Source: Cohnella herbarum (lineage in GTDB: Bacteria; Bacillota; Bacilli; Paenibacillales; Paenibacillaceae). From it: 64,000 nucleotides of DNA. A program made the translations under genes and the position numbers. Positions within the stretch are counted from its first letter, which is position 1; each line of letters opens with the position of its first letter. Location: assembly GCF_012849095.1 (NCBI RefSeq), contig NZ_CP051680.1, positions 6,134,001 to 6,198,000 of the forward strand, in the 5' to 3' direction. Shown here one piece after another: positions 27,171 through 36,574 of the stretch. The notes below the pieces were generated by a model. It saw only the letters and a list, made by a program, of their open reading frames with translations, did no database searches and had not been told where the DNA came from.

Positions 27171-28793
27171 TTATTTACCGTTCATTTTCTTGAGATTTTC
27201 TTGCCACCTTGCCGTTTCGTACTCCAGCAGCTTCACGTAACCGGCTTTATTCGCGGCATTCTCGCCATCCATGATGATTTTCTCGACCTCCGCATCGCTT
27301 CCGGCATAGAGGCCTTTGGCAATGACGCTTGTTTCGATATCCGCTACTTTCTGCAAAACCTTACCTTCTTCGGATGCGGGGTCCGGAGTTAAGTTGGAAA
27401 ATTGCGTCGTGTTATAGGAAGTTTTCCACGCAATCGTGAACTGGGCTTCTGCCGCCCAATCGCGCTGATCTTCCGGCAGTTTCATGTTGTTGCTTGCCTT
27501 GGACCCATCGATAAAGCTCGTATTGCCGGCCCATTGGAAGCTGTCCGTAGCGGCCATGAATTTGGTTCTCTCTTCCACGTCGGTCTTGAACTTCTCCGTC
27601 CAGATCGGGGCGCCGTTCTCGTCCGTGCCTTCCCAATACAAGCCTTCGGGTCCCCAGAAGACGATCCGTTCTCCTTCTTCTCCCGTCAACCAATCCAGGT
27701 AAGCGAATATCCCTTCCGGATTTTTGGCTTCGGTCGTAATGACGTTGACGTTCCAGCCGATGCTGTCGTAGTTGTTGGGATAGACTTTATTGGGATCCAC
27801 ACCTTCCTTGCGCAGAGGCCAGATCATCGTATATCCGGCGTTAGGATCGTTTTTCTTCAGCTCGACCGTCGCTTGGCTGCCCAAATCGGCCGTGTCGTAG
27901 GAGGCGTATACGGCGACTTTGCCCGTATTCAGTTTCTCGACGACTTGATCTCTCGTTTGCGTAAGGGCATCTTGGGTAATGAGCTTCTCGCGGAAAAGGG
28001 TACTGGCAAACGTAATCGTTTCCTTGAATGCCGGGTTGGCGAAGAGAGACGTCAGTTTATCTCCCGAAGGCACGAATCCGTACGAAGTGTAAGCTGCGGT
28101 GTGATCCTCTCCGAATCCGGAATAGAGGATACTGATGCCTTGCGTACCGTAGCCGATGTCGAAGGGGATGACGTCGGGGAACTTTTCCTTAACGAGCTTC
28201 AAGTAGGCGTACAGATCGTCGAACGTTTCCAGCTTAGGGGAGCCAAGCTCCTTGTAGATGGTTTTATTGATCATATATCCTCCGTTGCCCATCGGAGTAG
28301 ACGTATACCAGTTCGGAAATTGATAGAGCTTGCCGTCGTCGGACCGGAGCATGTTCAGCGTTTCTTCTCCGGCGTATTTCTTCAGATTCGGATATTTATC
28401 GAGATAATCGTCAAGCGGAACGAGTTTCCCGGCTTGGCGCAGCTTTTCCACTAAAGGGCCTCGATCCATGAACATGACGTCCGGTAAATCCTTGGAAGCG
28501 ACCATCGTATTAAACTTCTGGACGGATGCCCCTTGAGCGGGGACGGGAATGACGTTCACCTTTTTGTTTTCTTTGATCCATTTGGAAGCCGGGTCTTCTC
28601 CCCAAGGCTGCATGGTGTACCAGTCGTAATTGCCGTAGAAGGAAAACTCCACGGGCGTTTCGCCGAAAACGAAGGCGTTGGATTCATTGACGGGAGTGCT
28701 ATTTTCTTGTTCCTTATTGGAACATCCCGACATTACGATCGCTAAGCATAACGCTGCGGACAGCATACCGACGGCAAAGCTTCTTTTTTTCAC
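27171..28793 (-). CDS. Extracellular sugar-binding lipoprotein of an ABC importer (locus C)
   Basis: 540 residues from GTG 28793 (GAGGGGATC upstream). Signal peptide with lipobox IVMSGC and Cys24, then an LplA-type binding domain containing the YDWYTMQPWG start seen in this group. In this operon it comes after the two permeases. The substrate is presumably produced by the secreted GHL10-like enzyme encoded first in the operon. Confidence 0.92.
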   Translation of the reverse strand: MKKRSFAVGMLSAALCLAIVMSGCSNKEQENSTPVNESNAFVFGETPVEFSFYGNYDWYTMQPWGEDPASKWIKENKKVNVIPVPAQGASVQKFNTMVASKDLPDVMFMDRGPLVEKLRQAGKLVPLDDYLDKYPNLKKYAGEETLNMLRSDDGKLYQFPNWYTSTPMGNGGYMINKTIYKELGSPKLETFDDLYAYLKLVKEKFPDVIPFDIGYGTQGISILYSGFGEDHTAAYTSYGFVPSGDKLTSLFANPAFKETITFASTLFREKLITQDALTQTRDQVVEKLNTGKVAVYASYDTADLGSQATVELKKNDPNAGYTMIWPLRKEGVDPNKVYPNNYDSIGWNVNVITTEAKNPEGIFAYLDWLTGEEGERIVFWGPEGLYWEGTDENGAPIWTEKFKTDVEERTKFMAATDSFQWAGNTSFIDGSKASNNMKLPEDQRDWAAEAQFTIAWKTSYNTTQFSNLTPDPASEEGKVLQKVADIETSVIAKGLYAGSDAEVEKIIMDGENAANKAGYVKLLEYETARWQENLKKMNGK

Positions 28794-28819
28794 GGAGATC
28801 CCCTCGATTCATCTATTTG

Positions 28820-29713
28820 TTATTCTTTTAACGAGCCTACCATTACGCCTTTGACGAAATATTTTTGAACGAAAGGGTATACGAGAATGATAGGAATCGT
28901 AGCGACCATCATGGTCGCCATCGTCAGCGATTTGGTCGTAATCGTACGGGCGGATGCCATATGGCTCTGAGCAGCCGAGCTTGTCTGCATCATCTGCTCC
29001 GACATGATATTGGAGCTAAGGATCTGCTGAAGCAGCGTCTGGATAGGCAACAGCTTAGCGTTCGAGATGTACAGCGTCGCCGTAAACCAATCGTTCCAAT
29101 GCGCTACGGCCGTGAATAAGGCTAACGTAGCGACGACCGGCCCGGAGATGGGCAAGACGATGCGGAACAGCGTTCTCCAATACCCGCATCCATCCATCTT
29201 AGCCGATTCTTCAAGACTATCGGGCAGCTGCTGGAAGAAAGTCCGAAATACGATCATATTCCAAATGCTGATGAGAGCCGGAATGACCATTACCCAGAAC
29301 GAGTTCATTAATCCAAGCGAGCGGACCAGCATATAAGAAGGGATTAACCCCCCGTCGAAATATAAGGGAATGATGCAGAAGATCATGTAATATTTGCGGC
29401 CGACGAGCTCCTTCTTGGACATTCCGTATGCGAAAATAGCGGTTAGCACGATAGAGAGCAACGTTCCGGCTACGGTCCGCAGCACGGAGATGAGGAAGGC
29501 TTGGTTAAGCCGTTTGTCCTGAAATACAACCTCGTAGTTATCGAAGGTGAAGTCTCTCGGCCAGAAGGTAACCCCTCCGAGCGAAGTGTCCGACCCGGTG
29601 TTGAAGGAGATGACCGCCGAATTCCAGAACGGATAGAAGGTAACGAATACGAGCAACGCCAAGAGAAAATAGATGACACCGGACGACATTCGCTCACCAT
29701 AGGATATTTTCAT
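28820..29713 (-). CDS. ABC sugar importer permease, YtcP type (locus C)
   Basis: 297 residues from ATG 29713 (GGAG about 8 nt upstream). Six membrane helices, EAA loop (LEESAKMDGCGYWRTLFRIVLP region) and ending QKYFVKGVMVGSLKE. It follows its partner permease by 25 bp and precedes the binding-protein gene by 26 bp. Confidence 0.93.
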   Translation of the reverse strand: MKISYGERMSSGVIYFLLALLVFVTFYPFWNSAVISFNTGSDTSLGGVTFWPRDFTFDNYEVVFQDKRLNQAFLISVLRTVAGTLLSIVLTAIFAYGMSKKELVGRKYYMIFCIIPLYFDGGLIPSYMLVRSLGLMNSFWVMVIPALISIWNMIVFRTFFQQLPDSLEESAKMDGCGYWRTLFRIVLPISGPVVATLALFTAVAHWNDWFTATLYISNAKLLPIQTLLQQILSSNIMSEQMMQTSSAAQSHMASARTITTKSLTMATMMVATIPIILVYPFVQKYFVKGVMVGSLKE

Positions 29714-29738
29714 GAAGTAATCTCCGAATCGTTAGGAT

Positions 29739-30644
29739 TTACCATAGGCTATTGCCGGATCTCCGGGCAATGGCGTTGGCGATGGTCAGCAAGGCAACGC
29801 TGATGATCGCTTTGAACAACCCGACTGCGGCGGCATAAGAGAATAGCGAATTCCGGATGCCTACTCTGTACACGTACGTATCCAAGACGTCGGACACATC
29901 CCGGACGATATCCGATTGCAGCAGCAGAATGTCCTCGAACCCGGCGCTGAGCAGATCCCCGATCGCTAGAATCAGGAAAATAGAGATAACCGGCATAATG
30001 CAAGGCAGGGTAATGGCATAGATTTTCTTGAATCGGCCTGCTCCGTCAATGGAAGCGGCTTCATACAAGTCCGGATTTACGCCGGAGATCGCGGCAAGAT
30101 AGACGATGGACGCGAAACCTACGCCTTTCCATAATCCGGTGGCGATCAAGATCGTCCAGAAGTAGTTCGGAATCGTCAACCAATTGACCGGCTCGTCGAT
30201 CAGATGCAATTTCTCCAAAGCGATATTCAAGCTTCCGTAATCGGCGGAGAGCATGGTAACCACGAATCCGGACACGATGACCCAGGATAAGAAATGAGGC
30301 AAGTAGCTGATCGTCTGCACGACTCTCTTGAAGAGCGGGATCTTCACCTCGTTCAGCAGCAAAGCCAGCACGATCGGAGCGGGAAAACCAACGATGAGCT
30401 TAAGGAAGCTGATGCCGAGCGTGTTGCGAATGACCGTTTTAAATTCCGGGGCGTATAGAAATTCTTTGAAGTTAGTCAATCCGACCCACGGACTGGCGTT
30501 AAAGCCCGCAAAAATGTCATACTCCTTGAACGCGATCAGAATGCCGTACATAGGAACGTAACTAAAGACGAATATAAACAAAAGCGCCGGGACCACCATC
30601 AATTGTAAATCCCATTGACGTAGGAATAATCTTCTTGTCTTCAC
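29739..30644 (-). CDS. ABC sugar importer permease, LplB type (locus C)
   Basis: 301 residues from GTG 30644, with an AAGGAGG ribosome site 7 nt upstream. Six membrane helices and EAA loop (YEAASIDGAGRFKKIYAITLP region). It is first in the importer gene order. A strong stem-loop separates it from the hydrolase gene upstream. Confidence 0.93.
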   Translation of the reverse strand: MKTRRLFLRQWDLQLMVVPALLFIFVFSYVPMYGILIAFKEYDIFAGFNASPWVGLTNFKEFLYAPEFKTVIRNTLGISFLKLIVGFPAPIVLALLLNEVKIPLFKRVVQTISYLPHFLSWVIVSGFVVTMLSADYGSLNIALEKLHLIDEPVNWLTIPNYFWTILIATGLWKGVGFASIVYLAAISGVNPDLYEAASIDGAGRFKKIYAITLPCIMPVISIFLILAIGDLLSAGFEDILLLQSDIVRDVSDVLDTYVYRVGIRNSLFSYAAAVGLFKAIISVALLTIANAIARRSGNSLW

Positions 30645-30678
30645 GGAGGTCCTCCTTAAGCGGGATTGCTATGAACTT

Positions 30679-30715
30679 CACGTACTGCGGCAGCGGCTGG
30701 CTGCCGCAGTACGTG
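30679..30715 (-). terminator. Strong stem-loop after the GHL10-like gene
   Basis: A perfect 16-bp stem CACGTACTGCGGCAGC / GCTGCCGCAGTACGTG with a 5-nt loop lies between the hydrolase stop and the permease start. There is no clear T-run on the minus strand, so it may attenuate or protect the message instead of fully terminating it. Confidence 0.6.
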
Positions 30716-30723
30716 CCGCGTAC

Positions 30724-31851
30724 CTACCAGGATCTGCGGTTATCGATTTTCTTGAGGTCGTTGTCCGTCCACTTGCCATACAGGAAGAAGGATAGATTCT
30801 GAATCTCGGGAAGCTGGTTGCGGATCCCCGCGTAGATCTCATGGTACTGCGCGTTGCTCCACCAGACGTCCAGTCCGGGAATGATTTCTTTGGTGCCGAT
30901 CTTGGTCTTGGTTTGCGCCAAAATTCCCGTGTTATTGTAAACCCATGAAGGCTGGAAGCCCCAGTCGGCGAAATAAGCCATAGGGGAGATGAAATCCACG
31001 TAGTTCTTGAATTTCTCTACGTCTTGGCCGACTTCCACGAATTCCGGAGGCAAAATATACACTCCCGTAAAGAGGTCGGGAACGATGCCTTCGATATCCG
31101 CTTCCACGTCGCGCACATAGTTCGCGATCTGGGTCGTTCTCCAATCGTTCCATTGCGTTCTCTGAGCGTTATCGGTCGCGAAGTCGATCGTAACGGGGTC
31201 GTAGCCATAAGCGGCATTATACGCTTGTCTCGTATAGTCGCTCATATCCATGTTGTAGTCGTCGAAGCGCAGCCAATCCAATACGACCCCGTCAACGTCG
31301 TAATTGGTCACGATCTCCCTAATGATAGAGCGTTCGTACGCTTGTACGTCCGGGTGGATCGGATTAACGAAATATTCATTGTTATTCGATCCGGTGAAAG
31401 GCACGACTTGACCATTCTTAAGAGCCATCATTCTCCAAGCGGCATTGTGATCGAAAGCGGCCTTATCGTGGAACTGCGGGATCCAAGCCCTGACTTGGAT
31501 GTCCCGGCTATGCGCTTCCGCAATGACGTCGGCCAACGCGTCGAATTGGGCGTACCCTTGCGCGACGGGAGCAATATCGCTGTCGTAGAACACGTAACCG
31601 GAAGGAACCGTATCGTCCTCGTCTTCCTTGACGTTCAGGTTGATGACGGAGACATGACGCTTGGCGGCGTTCTTCATGAAGGCGACGACATCCGAATGAT
31701 TTTTGAAATTTTCAACGGTTCTTACGATGACTTCGGTAACGAAGGGGCCATTCGCCGCCTGCGCGAACGGGGCTTGCGGAATACCCGCGGAGCTCGCCAA
31801 CAATACTGCGGCCAAGACAAAGGCAAGCTTAGAAGAATACCTCTTAGCCAT
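30724..31851 (-). CDS. Secreted GHL10-like putative glycoside hydrolase
   Basis: 375 residues from ATG 31851, chosen because the signal peptide then starts correctly (MAKRYSSKLAFVLAAVLLAS, cleavage near AAN) and AAGGTGG lies upstream. The mature part is a TIM-barrel resembling the GHL10/DUF187 group: VRAWIPQFHDK, FVNPIHPDVQAYE, then DGVVLDWLRFDDYN with candidate acidic catalytic residues, and later DFISPMAYFADWG. Some family members cut amino-sugar or alpha-linked glycans, but the substrate here is unknown. It opens the minus-strand operon of locus C and presumably feeds that importer. Confidence 0.8.
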   Translation of the reverse strand: MAKRYSSKLAFVLAAVLLASSAGIPQAPFAQAANGPFVTEVIVRTVENFKNHSDVVAFMKNAAKRHVSVINLNVKEDEDDTVPSGYVFYDSDIAPVAQGYAQFDALADVIAEAHSRDIQVRAWIPQFHDKAAFDHNAAWRMMALKNGQVVPFTGSNNNEYFVNPIHPDVQAYERSIIREIVTNYDVDGVVLDWLRFDDYNMDMSDYTRQAYNAAYGYDPVTIDFATDNAQRTQWNDWRTTQIANYVRDVEADIEGIVPDLFTGVYILPPEFVEVGQDVEKFKNYVDFISPMAYFADWGFQPSWVYNNTGILAQTKTKIGTKEIIPGLDVWWSNAQYHEIYAGIRNQLPEIQNLSFFLYGKWTDNDLKKIDNRRSW

Positions 31852-32001
31852 GCTATCAATACCCACCTTCATGGATTATTCGACCGGTCGATGACTTTAT
31901 AGTAAGCGTTCTCTTAATTCAAAACCACAGCAATATCCAACAATAAGTGCAACAAATCAATGATGGTTAATAAGCGTCTACGGCAAAAATCTATACGAGC
32001 G

Positions 32002-32047
32002 CATACGAACGACACCCGCAGGAACCCCCGTGGGTGTCGTTCGTATG
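32002..32047 (-). terminator. Terminator-type hairpin after the cytosolic GH16 gene
   Basis: CATACGAACGACACCC (32002-32017) pairs perfectly with 32032-32047. On the minus strand it follows the GH16 stop by 28 nt and leads into GATTTTTG. Confidence 0.7.
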
Positions 32048-32074
32048 GACAGAGAAATGACCTCGTCCTTGGCG

Positions 32075-32818
32075 TTATTGGTACAGCCAAATCCCCGATA
32101 CCGTCATGATCGCCGGCAGCGCGGCTTCGTCCACCTCTACCCGGTCATACCAACCCCCTACGGCAAGGTTGAGCACCACGTAGAATGGCTCATCAAAGGG
32201 CATAATGCCCGGCTCTAAGCGGCGTTCGGCGTAGCAATGACCGTCTACCAGCCATCGGATGGAGCTAACATCCCATTCTAGAGTATAATCGCGGAATTCG
32301 TTGATCGTGCCCTGCTCGAGCTCATAGCTGAACTCATCGACGACTTTATGGTCCCAATCCTTCCCGTAGTGCAGCGTTCCGGATACTTGCCGGGGGAGGC
32401 GGCCTTTGGCTTCCATGATGTCGATCTCGCCGGAAGCGGGCCAAGGCCCGTAAGCCTGGTGCTGCGGAAGCAGCCAAATGGCTGGCCATAACCCTTGCCC
32501 CACAGGCAGCTTGGCACGCACGATGAGTTTGCCGTAGCAGAAGGAAAGATGGTCCCTCGTGTCCAAGCGCGCCGAGGTATACGCAAATTGCCTCCCGTCC
32601 GCTTCGACGTCTTCGCGGCGCGCACGTAGGTTCAGGCCAAGTTCGTCGATATAGAGGTTGTCGGAATGCCCCGTATAATACTGCTGTTCCCCGTTCCCCC
32701 ACCCCGGCATTATCGGATTGCCGTCGTTATCGAGCAGGTCGTTGCCAAGGCGAATGTTCCATGCGCTCAAATCTGCGTTGCCGTTCGCGAAATCCTGCTG
32801 CCAGATCAACTTGTTCAT
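32075..32818 (-). CDS. GH16 beta-glucanase (laminarinase type) without signal peptide
   Basis: 247 residues from ATG 32818, with GAGGAG about 10 nt upstream. It is a compact single GH16 domain with the catalytic motif E131-I-D133-I-M-E136 in ASGEIDIMEAKGRLP and the usual WPAIWLLP sequence ahead of it. This motif form (ExDxxE) is that of beta-1,3- or mixed-linkage glucanases. There is no signal peptide or anchor, so it should act in the cytosol on imported oligosaccharides, unlike the secreted GH16 at 41229. It is divergent from the locus D importer. Confidence 0.9.
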   Translation of the reverse strand: MNKLIWQQDFANGNADLSAWNIRLGNDLLDNDGNPIMPGWGNGEQQYYTGHSDNLYIDELGLNLRARREDVEADGRQFAYTSARLDTRDHLSFCYGKLIVRAKLPVGQGLWPAIWLLPQHQAYGPWPASGEIDIMEAKGRLPRQVSGTLHYGKDWDHKVVDEFSYELEQGTINEFRDYTLEWDVSSIRWLVDGHCYAERRLEPGIMPFDEPFYVVLNLAVGGWYDRVEVDEAALPAIMTVSGIWLYQ

Positions 32819-32846
32819 CCCTTGCACGCTCCTCTCGGTTAACCAC

Positions 32847-32874
32847 AGCATACTGATTTTCGGCGCCCAGTCAA
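32847..32874 (-). promoter_or_regulatory. Probable promoter of the cytosolic GH16 gene
   Basis: On the minus strand TTGACT (32874-32869) and TATGCT (32852-32847) are spaced by 16 nt, about 30 nt before the ATG at 32818. Confidence 0.5.
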
Positions 32875-32905
32875 ACAAATCCAAAATAATGGGATAGGGT
32901 CGAAA

Positions 32906-33862
32906 ATGATGGCCTTTTTTTCTTATGCTCGTTTTCTTACGATGAAAAGGAAGGAGGCGTTAAACATAAAGACGTTTTTACGGCAGTGGCAATTGCAAAG
33001 CATGGTCATTCCAGGCATCGTCTGGATGTTCATCTTTTGTTATATTCCAATGTTTTGGCTCATTATCGCATTTATGGACTACAGCATCGCGAGACCCATG
33101 CTGGAATCCCCCTTCGTCGGGCTGAAGCACTTTCAGGATTTTATGACGGATGACCGTTTTTGGCGCTCGATCCGCAATACGCTGGGGATGAGCGCCATCA
33201 AGCTGATTTTAGGTTTTCCCATTCCCATTTTGTTTGCTTTGATGCTTAATGAGATACGGAGCATTCGATTTAAGCGTTCAGTACAAACCGTTTCGTACTT
33301 GCCGCATTTTATCGCCTGGACGATATTTGGCGGAATCACGCTCAATTGGCTGGGCGAGGGCGGCGTCATTAACCAACTGATGATGGCACTGGGGCTTCAG
33401 GAGCGCGAAATTCTGTTCAATAGCGACCCGAAGTACTTTTGGTGGATTACCTATTTTACCGATACGTTGAAAGAAACAGGCTGGAGCGCCATCATCTACA
33501 TCGCCGCCATAGCCGGCATCGATCCGGGGCTGTACGAAGCGGCCGAACTGGATGGCGCCAACCGCTGGCAGCGCATGTGGCATATTACCGTTCAGAGCAT
33601 TCGCCCCACCATTGCTATTTTGTTCATCCTCGCCGTCAGCGGGATACTGGGCAGCAACTTCGAGCAAATCTTTATGCTTAAGAACAACATGAACATGAAG
33701 ATGGCGGAAAGCCTGGACTTGTACATCTATAACATGGGGTTGGTATCCGGGCGCCATTCCTTCTCCACGGCCGTCCTGTTCGTCCGCTCTATCGTTGCGC
33801 TGGGGCTGTTGTTTCTAGCCAATTACTCATCCAAAAAACTAACCGGCGACAGCATTTTCTAA
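32906..33862 (+). CDS. ABC sugar importer permease, LplB type (locus D)
   Basis: 318 residues from ATG 32906. The permease homology (KTFLRQWQLQSMVIPG...) begins 21 residues in, six membrane helices follow, and the EAA loop is YEAAELDGANRWQRMWHITV. The start is in doubt. The best ribosome site, GGAAGGAGG at 32949-32957, is placed 8 nt before an in-frame ATA (32966), where homologues would be expected to have ATG. The upstream ATG codons at 32906, 32909 and 32942 have weak or no ribosome sites. Either ATA is used, or a start mutation is rescued by the upstream ATG. It pairs with the next gene. Confidence 0.9.
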   Translation: MMAFFSYARFLTMKRKEALNIKTFLRQWQLQSMVIPGIVWMFIFCYIPMFWLIIAFMDYSIARPMLESPFVGLKHFQDFMTDDRFWRSIRNTLGMSAIKLILGFPIPILFALMLNEIRSIRFKRSVQTVSYLPHFIAWTIFGGITLNWLGEGGVINQLMMALGLQEREILFNSDPKYFWWITYFTDTLKETGWSAIIYIAAIAGIDPGLYEAAELDGANRWQRMWHITVQSIRPTIAILFILAVSGILGSNFEQIFMLKNNMNMKMAESLDLYIYNMGLVSGRHSFSTAVLFVRSIVALGLLFLANYSSKKLTGDSIF

Positions 33863-33880
33863 AGGGGGGAGGACGGATAC

Positions 33881-34765
33881 ATGGATAGACGGAAAAGGTT
33901 TCGGCGCATCGGAGTATTCGAGGTAGGCAATACGTTGCTGATGTTGGCGGTTTGCTTTATCACGCTGTATCCGATGTGGTTTGTATTCATCAACTCGCTT
34001 AATGCGCCTCAGCAGGCATTGCTTGGCACGGTCAACTGGTTCCCCAAGGAACTGTCGCTGGCCAGCTACAGCGTCGTGTTTAATGATAAAAACATGATGA
34101 ACGGCTTCTACGTCACCACTCTGCGTACAGTGTTCGGGACGGCGGTGCATGTGCTGTTTACCGCCATCGTCGCTTACGGGATGAGCAAGACGGTTCTCAT
34201 CGGCCGCAAGCTGTATCTTAAGATCGCCTTGATTACGATGCTCTTCTCGGGCGGGCTGATCCCCACTTTTCTGCTCATGACGAAGCTGGGGCTGTACGAT
34301 AATTTCGGGGTATTCATCTTTCCTTCCATGTACACTTTTTTCAATATGGTTATTTTCATGAGCTTCTTCCGCACCATTCCCGACAGTCTGGAGGAATCAG
34401 CTAAGGTAGACGGCGCTTCGGATTACGGCGTTCTGTTCCGAATCGTACTGCCCAACAGCATGGCCGTCCTTGCCACCATAGCGCTTTTCTCGGCCGTCTA
34501 TCATTGGAACGATTATTACCAGGGCGTCATTTACATCCGTTCGCAGGACTTGTTGCCGTTGCAAACGATCTTGTACAAGATCATTGCCGAGAACTCCATG
34601 TCATTCATACAGCAGCAAGCTATGGCGCAATTCGGCGCAAGGCTGCCCGGCAACTCCATCAAGTTCGCCTCCATGATGGTGGCTACGTTGCCTATTCTCG
34701 TGTTCTACCCCTTTATTCAGCGCTATCTCGTCAAAGGCGTAATGATCGGCGCGATTAAAGGGTAA
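33881..34765 (+). CDS. ABC sugar importer permease, YtcP type (locus D)
   Basis: 294 residues, ATG 33881 with GGGGGGAGGA upstream. Six membrane helices, EAA loop (LEESAKVDGASDYGVLFRIVLP region) and ending QRYLVKGVMIGAIKG. It lies 18 bp behind its partner and 36 bp before the binding-protein gene. Confidence 0.93.
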   Translation: MDRRKRFRRIGVFEVGNTLLMLAVCFITLYPMWFVFINSLNAPQQALLGTVNWFPKELSLASYSVVFNDKNMMNGFYVTTLRTVFGTAVHVLFTAIVAYGMSKTVLIGRKLYLKIALITMLFSGGLIPTFLLMTKLGLYDNFGVFIFPSMYTFFNMVIFMSFFRTIPDSLEESAKVDGASDYGVLFRIVLPNSMAVLATIALFSAVYHWNDYYQGVIYIRSQDLLPLQTILYKIIAENSMSFIQQQAMAQFGARLPGNSIKFASMMVATLPILVFYPFIQRYLVKGVMIGAIKG

Positions 34766-34801
34766 AAAATACAGCGGTAAAATAGAAAGGATGACTACGC
34801 A

Positions 34802-36490
34802 ATGAAGCGCAGCCTTATTAAGAAAGGGATGGTCCTGGCGCTGGCAGTAATCATGACGATAGTCATGGCCGCGTGCTCCGATTCCGGAAAAAATGAAAAT
34901 ACGCCGAGCTCGCAGCCAGCGGACAACACGCAGCAGCCGACGGAGAGCGCGCAGCAACCGGCGACCGGAGAAACCGCGCAGAACCCGGACGTACCGGCAT
35001 GGCAGTTGGATACGAGCCCTGTCGATCTCACCTGGTTCGTAGGCGCGAACTGGTATGCTCACACCTGGGGGGAAAGCTTGACCTCCAAATATGTCACGCA
35101 GAAGACGGGCGTCAACGTAAAGTTTGAAATTCCCTCCGGAGAAGCGAACGAGCAGATCACCCTAATGATGACCTCCGGCAAGCTGCCGGACTTGATTTCG
35201 CTGGGTTCGTGGGAAAGCGCTGTCAAGAAGCTGTGGGAAGGCGACCATGTGTATGCCTTGAATGAATTGGCCGAACAGTACGATCCCTACTTCTTCAAGG
35301 TGGCGGGCGATGGCACGCTGAAGTGGTATCGTCAGGCCAACGGCAATACGTACGGCGTTCCGAATGATTCTTACAGCCCTAATCTCATGCATGAAACCGG
35401 TATGACGGCCGCCAACCAAACCTTCTTGGTACGCAAAGATCTGTACGAGGAGATGGGCAAGCCCGACTTAAGCACTCCGGATGGCTTCCTGAATGCACTG
35501 CAGTTACTGAAGGATAAGTATCCCGAGTATAAAGGCATGCCGATCAGCCCCTTCTTCGCGCAGGGGAATGTCCCTTACGGGATGACCGAGTATTTGCAAA
35601 ATCTGCTCGCCGTTCCGCATGAGAAAGACGGCAAAGTCTACGACCGCATTACCGATGGGGATTATGTCGCCTGGTTGAAAACGTTCCGTACGGCTTACGA
35701 ACGCGGACTCATTAACGTCGACTTCCTGGTCGATTCCGATACGCAGGTAGAGGAGAAAACGAACAACGCCCGTTATTTCATGATGATTCGCGAATGGACC
35801 GGCATGACGGCCGTCAACCCTATGCTGGCGGCGAGCGGAAACCCGGATTCCTACTACATCGCGGTGGACGGCCCGCAGAATAGCAACGGCGATAGCGCCA
35901 AGCTGTTCCCCGGCAACATGGACGGCTGGATGGTCACGATGATTAGCAAATCGACCAAGAACCCAGAACGAGCCATCCGCTTCTTGACCTATCTGGCCAG
36001 CGAAGAAGGGCAGAAGGATTTGTTCCTAGGCAAGGAAGGCGAAACGTGGGACACGACAAGCGGCAAGCCGCAGTTGAAACCGGAAATGGTGCAATTGCTG
36101 GCATCCGATATCGCGAAGATGGAGAAGGATTACGGCATTCTGGATACGTACTGGATGATGCGCAATCCTGTCATCGTCAACCAATGGAGACCGGAGAAAG
36201 CTCCCGTCATTAAGCAAATGGAGGACTTCGCCAACGCGCAAGCCGATATCGACAGCGGCATCTACAAGGGCTTGGATCCGCTCGGCGATTCCGACGTAGC
36301 GGTAGCTTGGTCACGCATCTCTCAGAATTGGGAGGAAACGCTGCCGGAGCTGATCACCGCCAAGGACGAAGCCGCCTTCGATAAAATCTTCGAGAACTTC
36401 CTTGCTCGACGCGTAAGCTACGGCTTTGACCAAGTGATGGCGCACCGCCAGACCGAGCTGGATGCTCGCAAAGCCAAAATGGCGGAGTAA
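34802..36490 (+). CDS. Extracellular sugar-binding lipoprotein of an ABC importer (locus D)
   Basis: 562 residues from ATG 34802. Signal peptide with lipobox IVMAAC and Cys25, then a Gln/Pro/Thr-rich linker (about 30-60) and an LplA-type binding domain. Being flanked by two GH16 glucanases, it probably binds beta-1,3-glucan oligosaccharides. A weak hairpin follows, and then 1.2 kb of repeat-rich DNA before the sensor kinase. Confidence 0.92.
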   Translation: MKRSLIKKGMVLALAVIMTIVMAACSDSGKNENTPSSQPADNTQQPTESAQQPATGETAQNPDVPAWQLDTSPVDLTWFVGANWYAHTWGESLTSKYVTQKTGVNVKFEIPSGEANEQITLMMTSGKLPDLISLGSWESAVKKLWEGDHVYALNELAEQYDPYFFKVAGDGTLKWYRQANGNTYGVPNDSYSPNLMHETGMTAANQTFLVRKDLYEEMGKPDLSTPDGFLNALQLLKDKYPEYKGMPISPFFAQGNVPYGMTEYLQNLLAVPHEKDGKVYDRITDGDYVAWLKTFRTAYERGLINVDFLVDSDTQVEEKTNNARYFMMIREWTGMTAVNPMLAASGNPDSYYIAVDGPQNSNGDSAKLFPGNMDGWMVTMISKSTKNPERAIRFLTYLASEEGQKDLFLGKEGETWDTTSGKPQLKPEMVQLLASDIAKMEKDYGILDTYWMMRNPVIVNQWRPEKAPVIKQMEDFANAQADIDSGIYKGLDPLGDSDVAVAWSRISQNWEETLPELITAKDEAAFDKIFENFLARRVSYGFDQVMAHRQTELDARKAKMAE

Positions 36491-36509
36491 ATACACCGTA
36501 TCATGCTTG

Positions 36510-36540
36510 ATGCCAGCCGCCGTAATGGTGGCTGGTATTT
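36510..36540 (+). terminator. Weak terminator after the locus D binding-protein gene
   Basis: ATGCCAGCC and GGCTGGTAT form a 9-bp stem (one G-U) with an 11-nt loop, followed by a short T-run. Confidence 0.5.
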
Positions 36541-36574
36541 GTCAGGGCAACCGCTTACGAAGTTGAAACAAACG

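Noticed and set aside
27402..28454. 350-codon open frame on the plus strand
   Set aside because: Antisense to the locus C lipoprotein gene, whose signal peptide and domain are clear.
31024..31902. 292-codon open frame on the plus strand
   Set aside because: Antisense to the GHL10-like gene. No ribosome site or domain.
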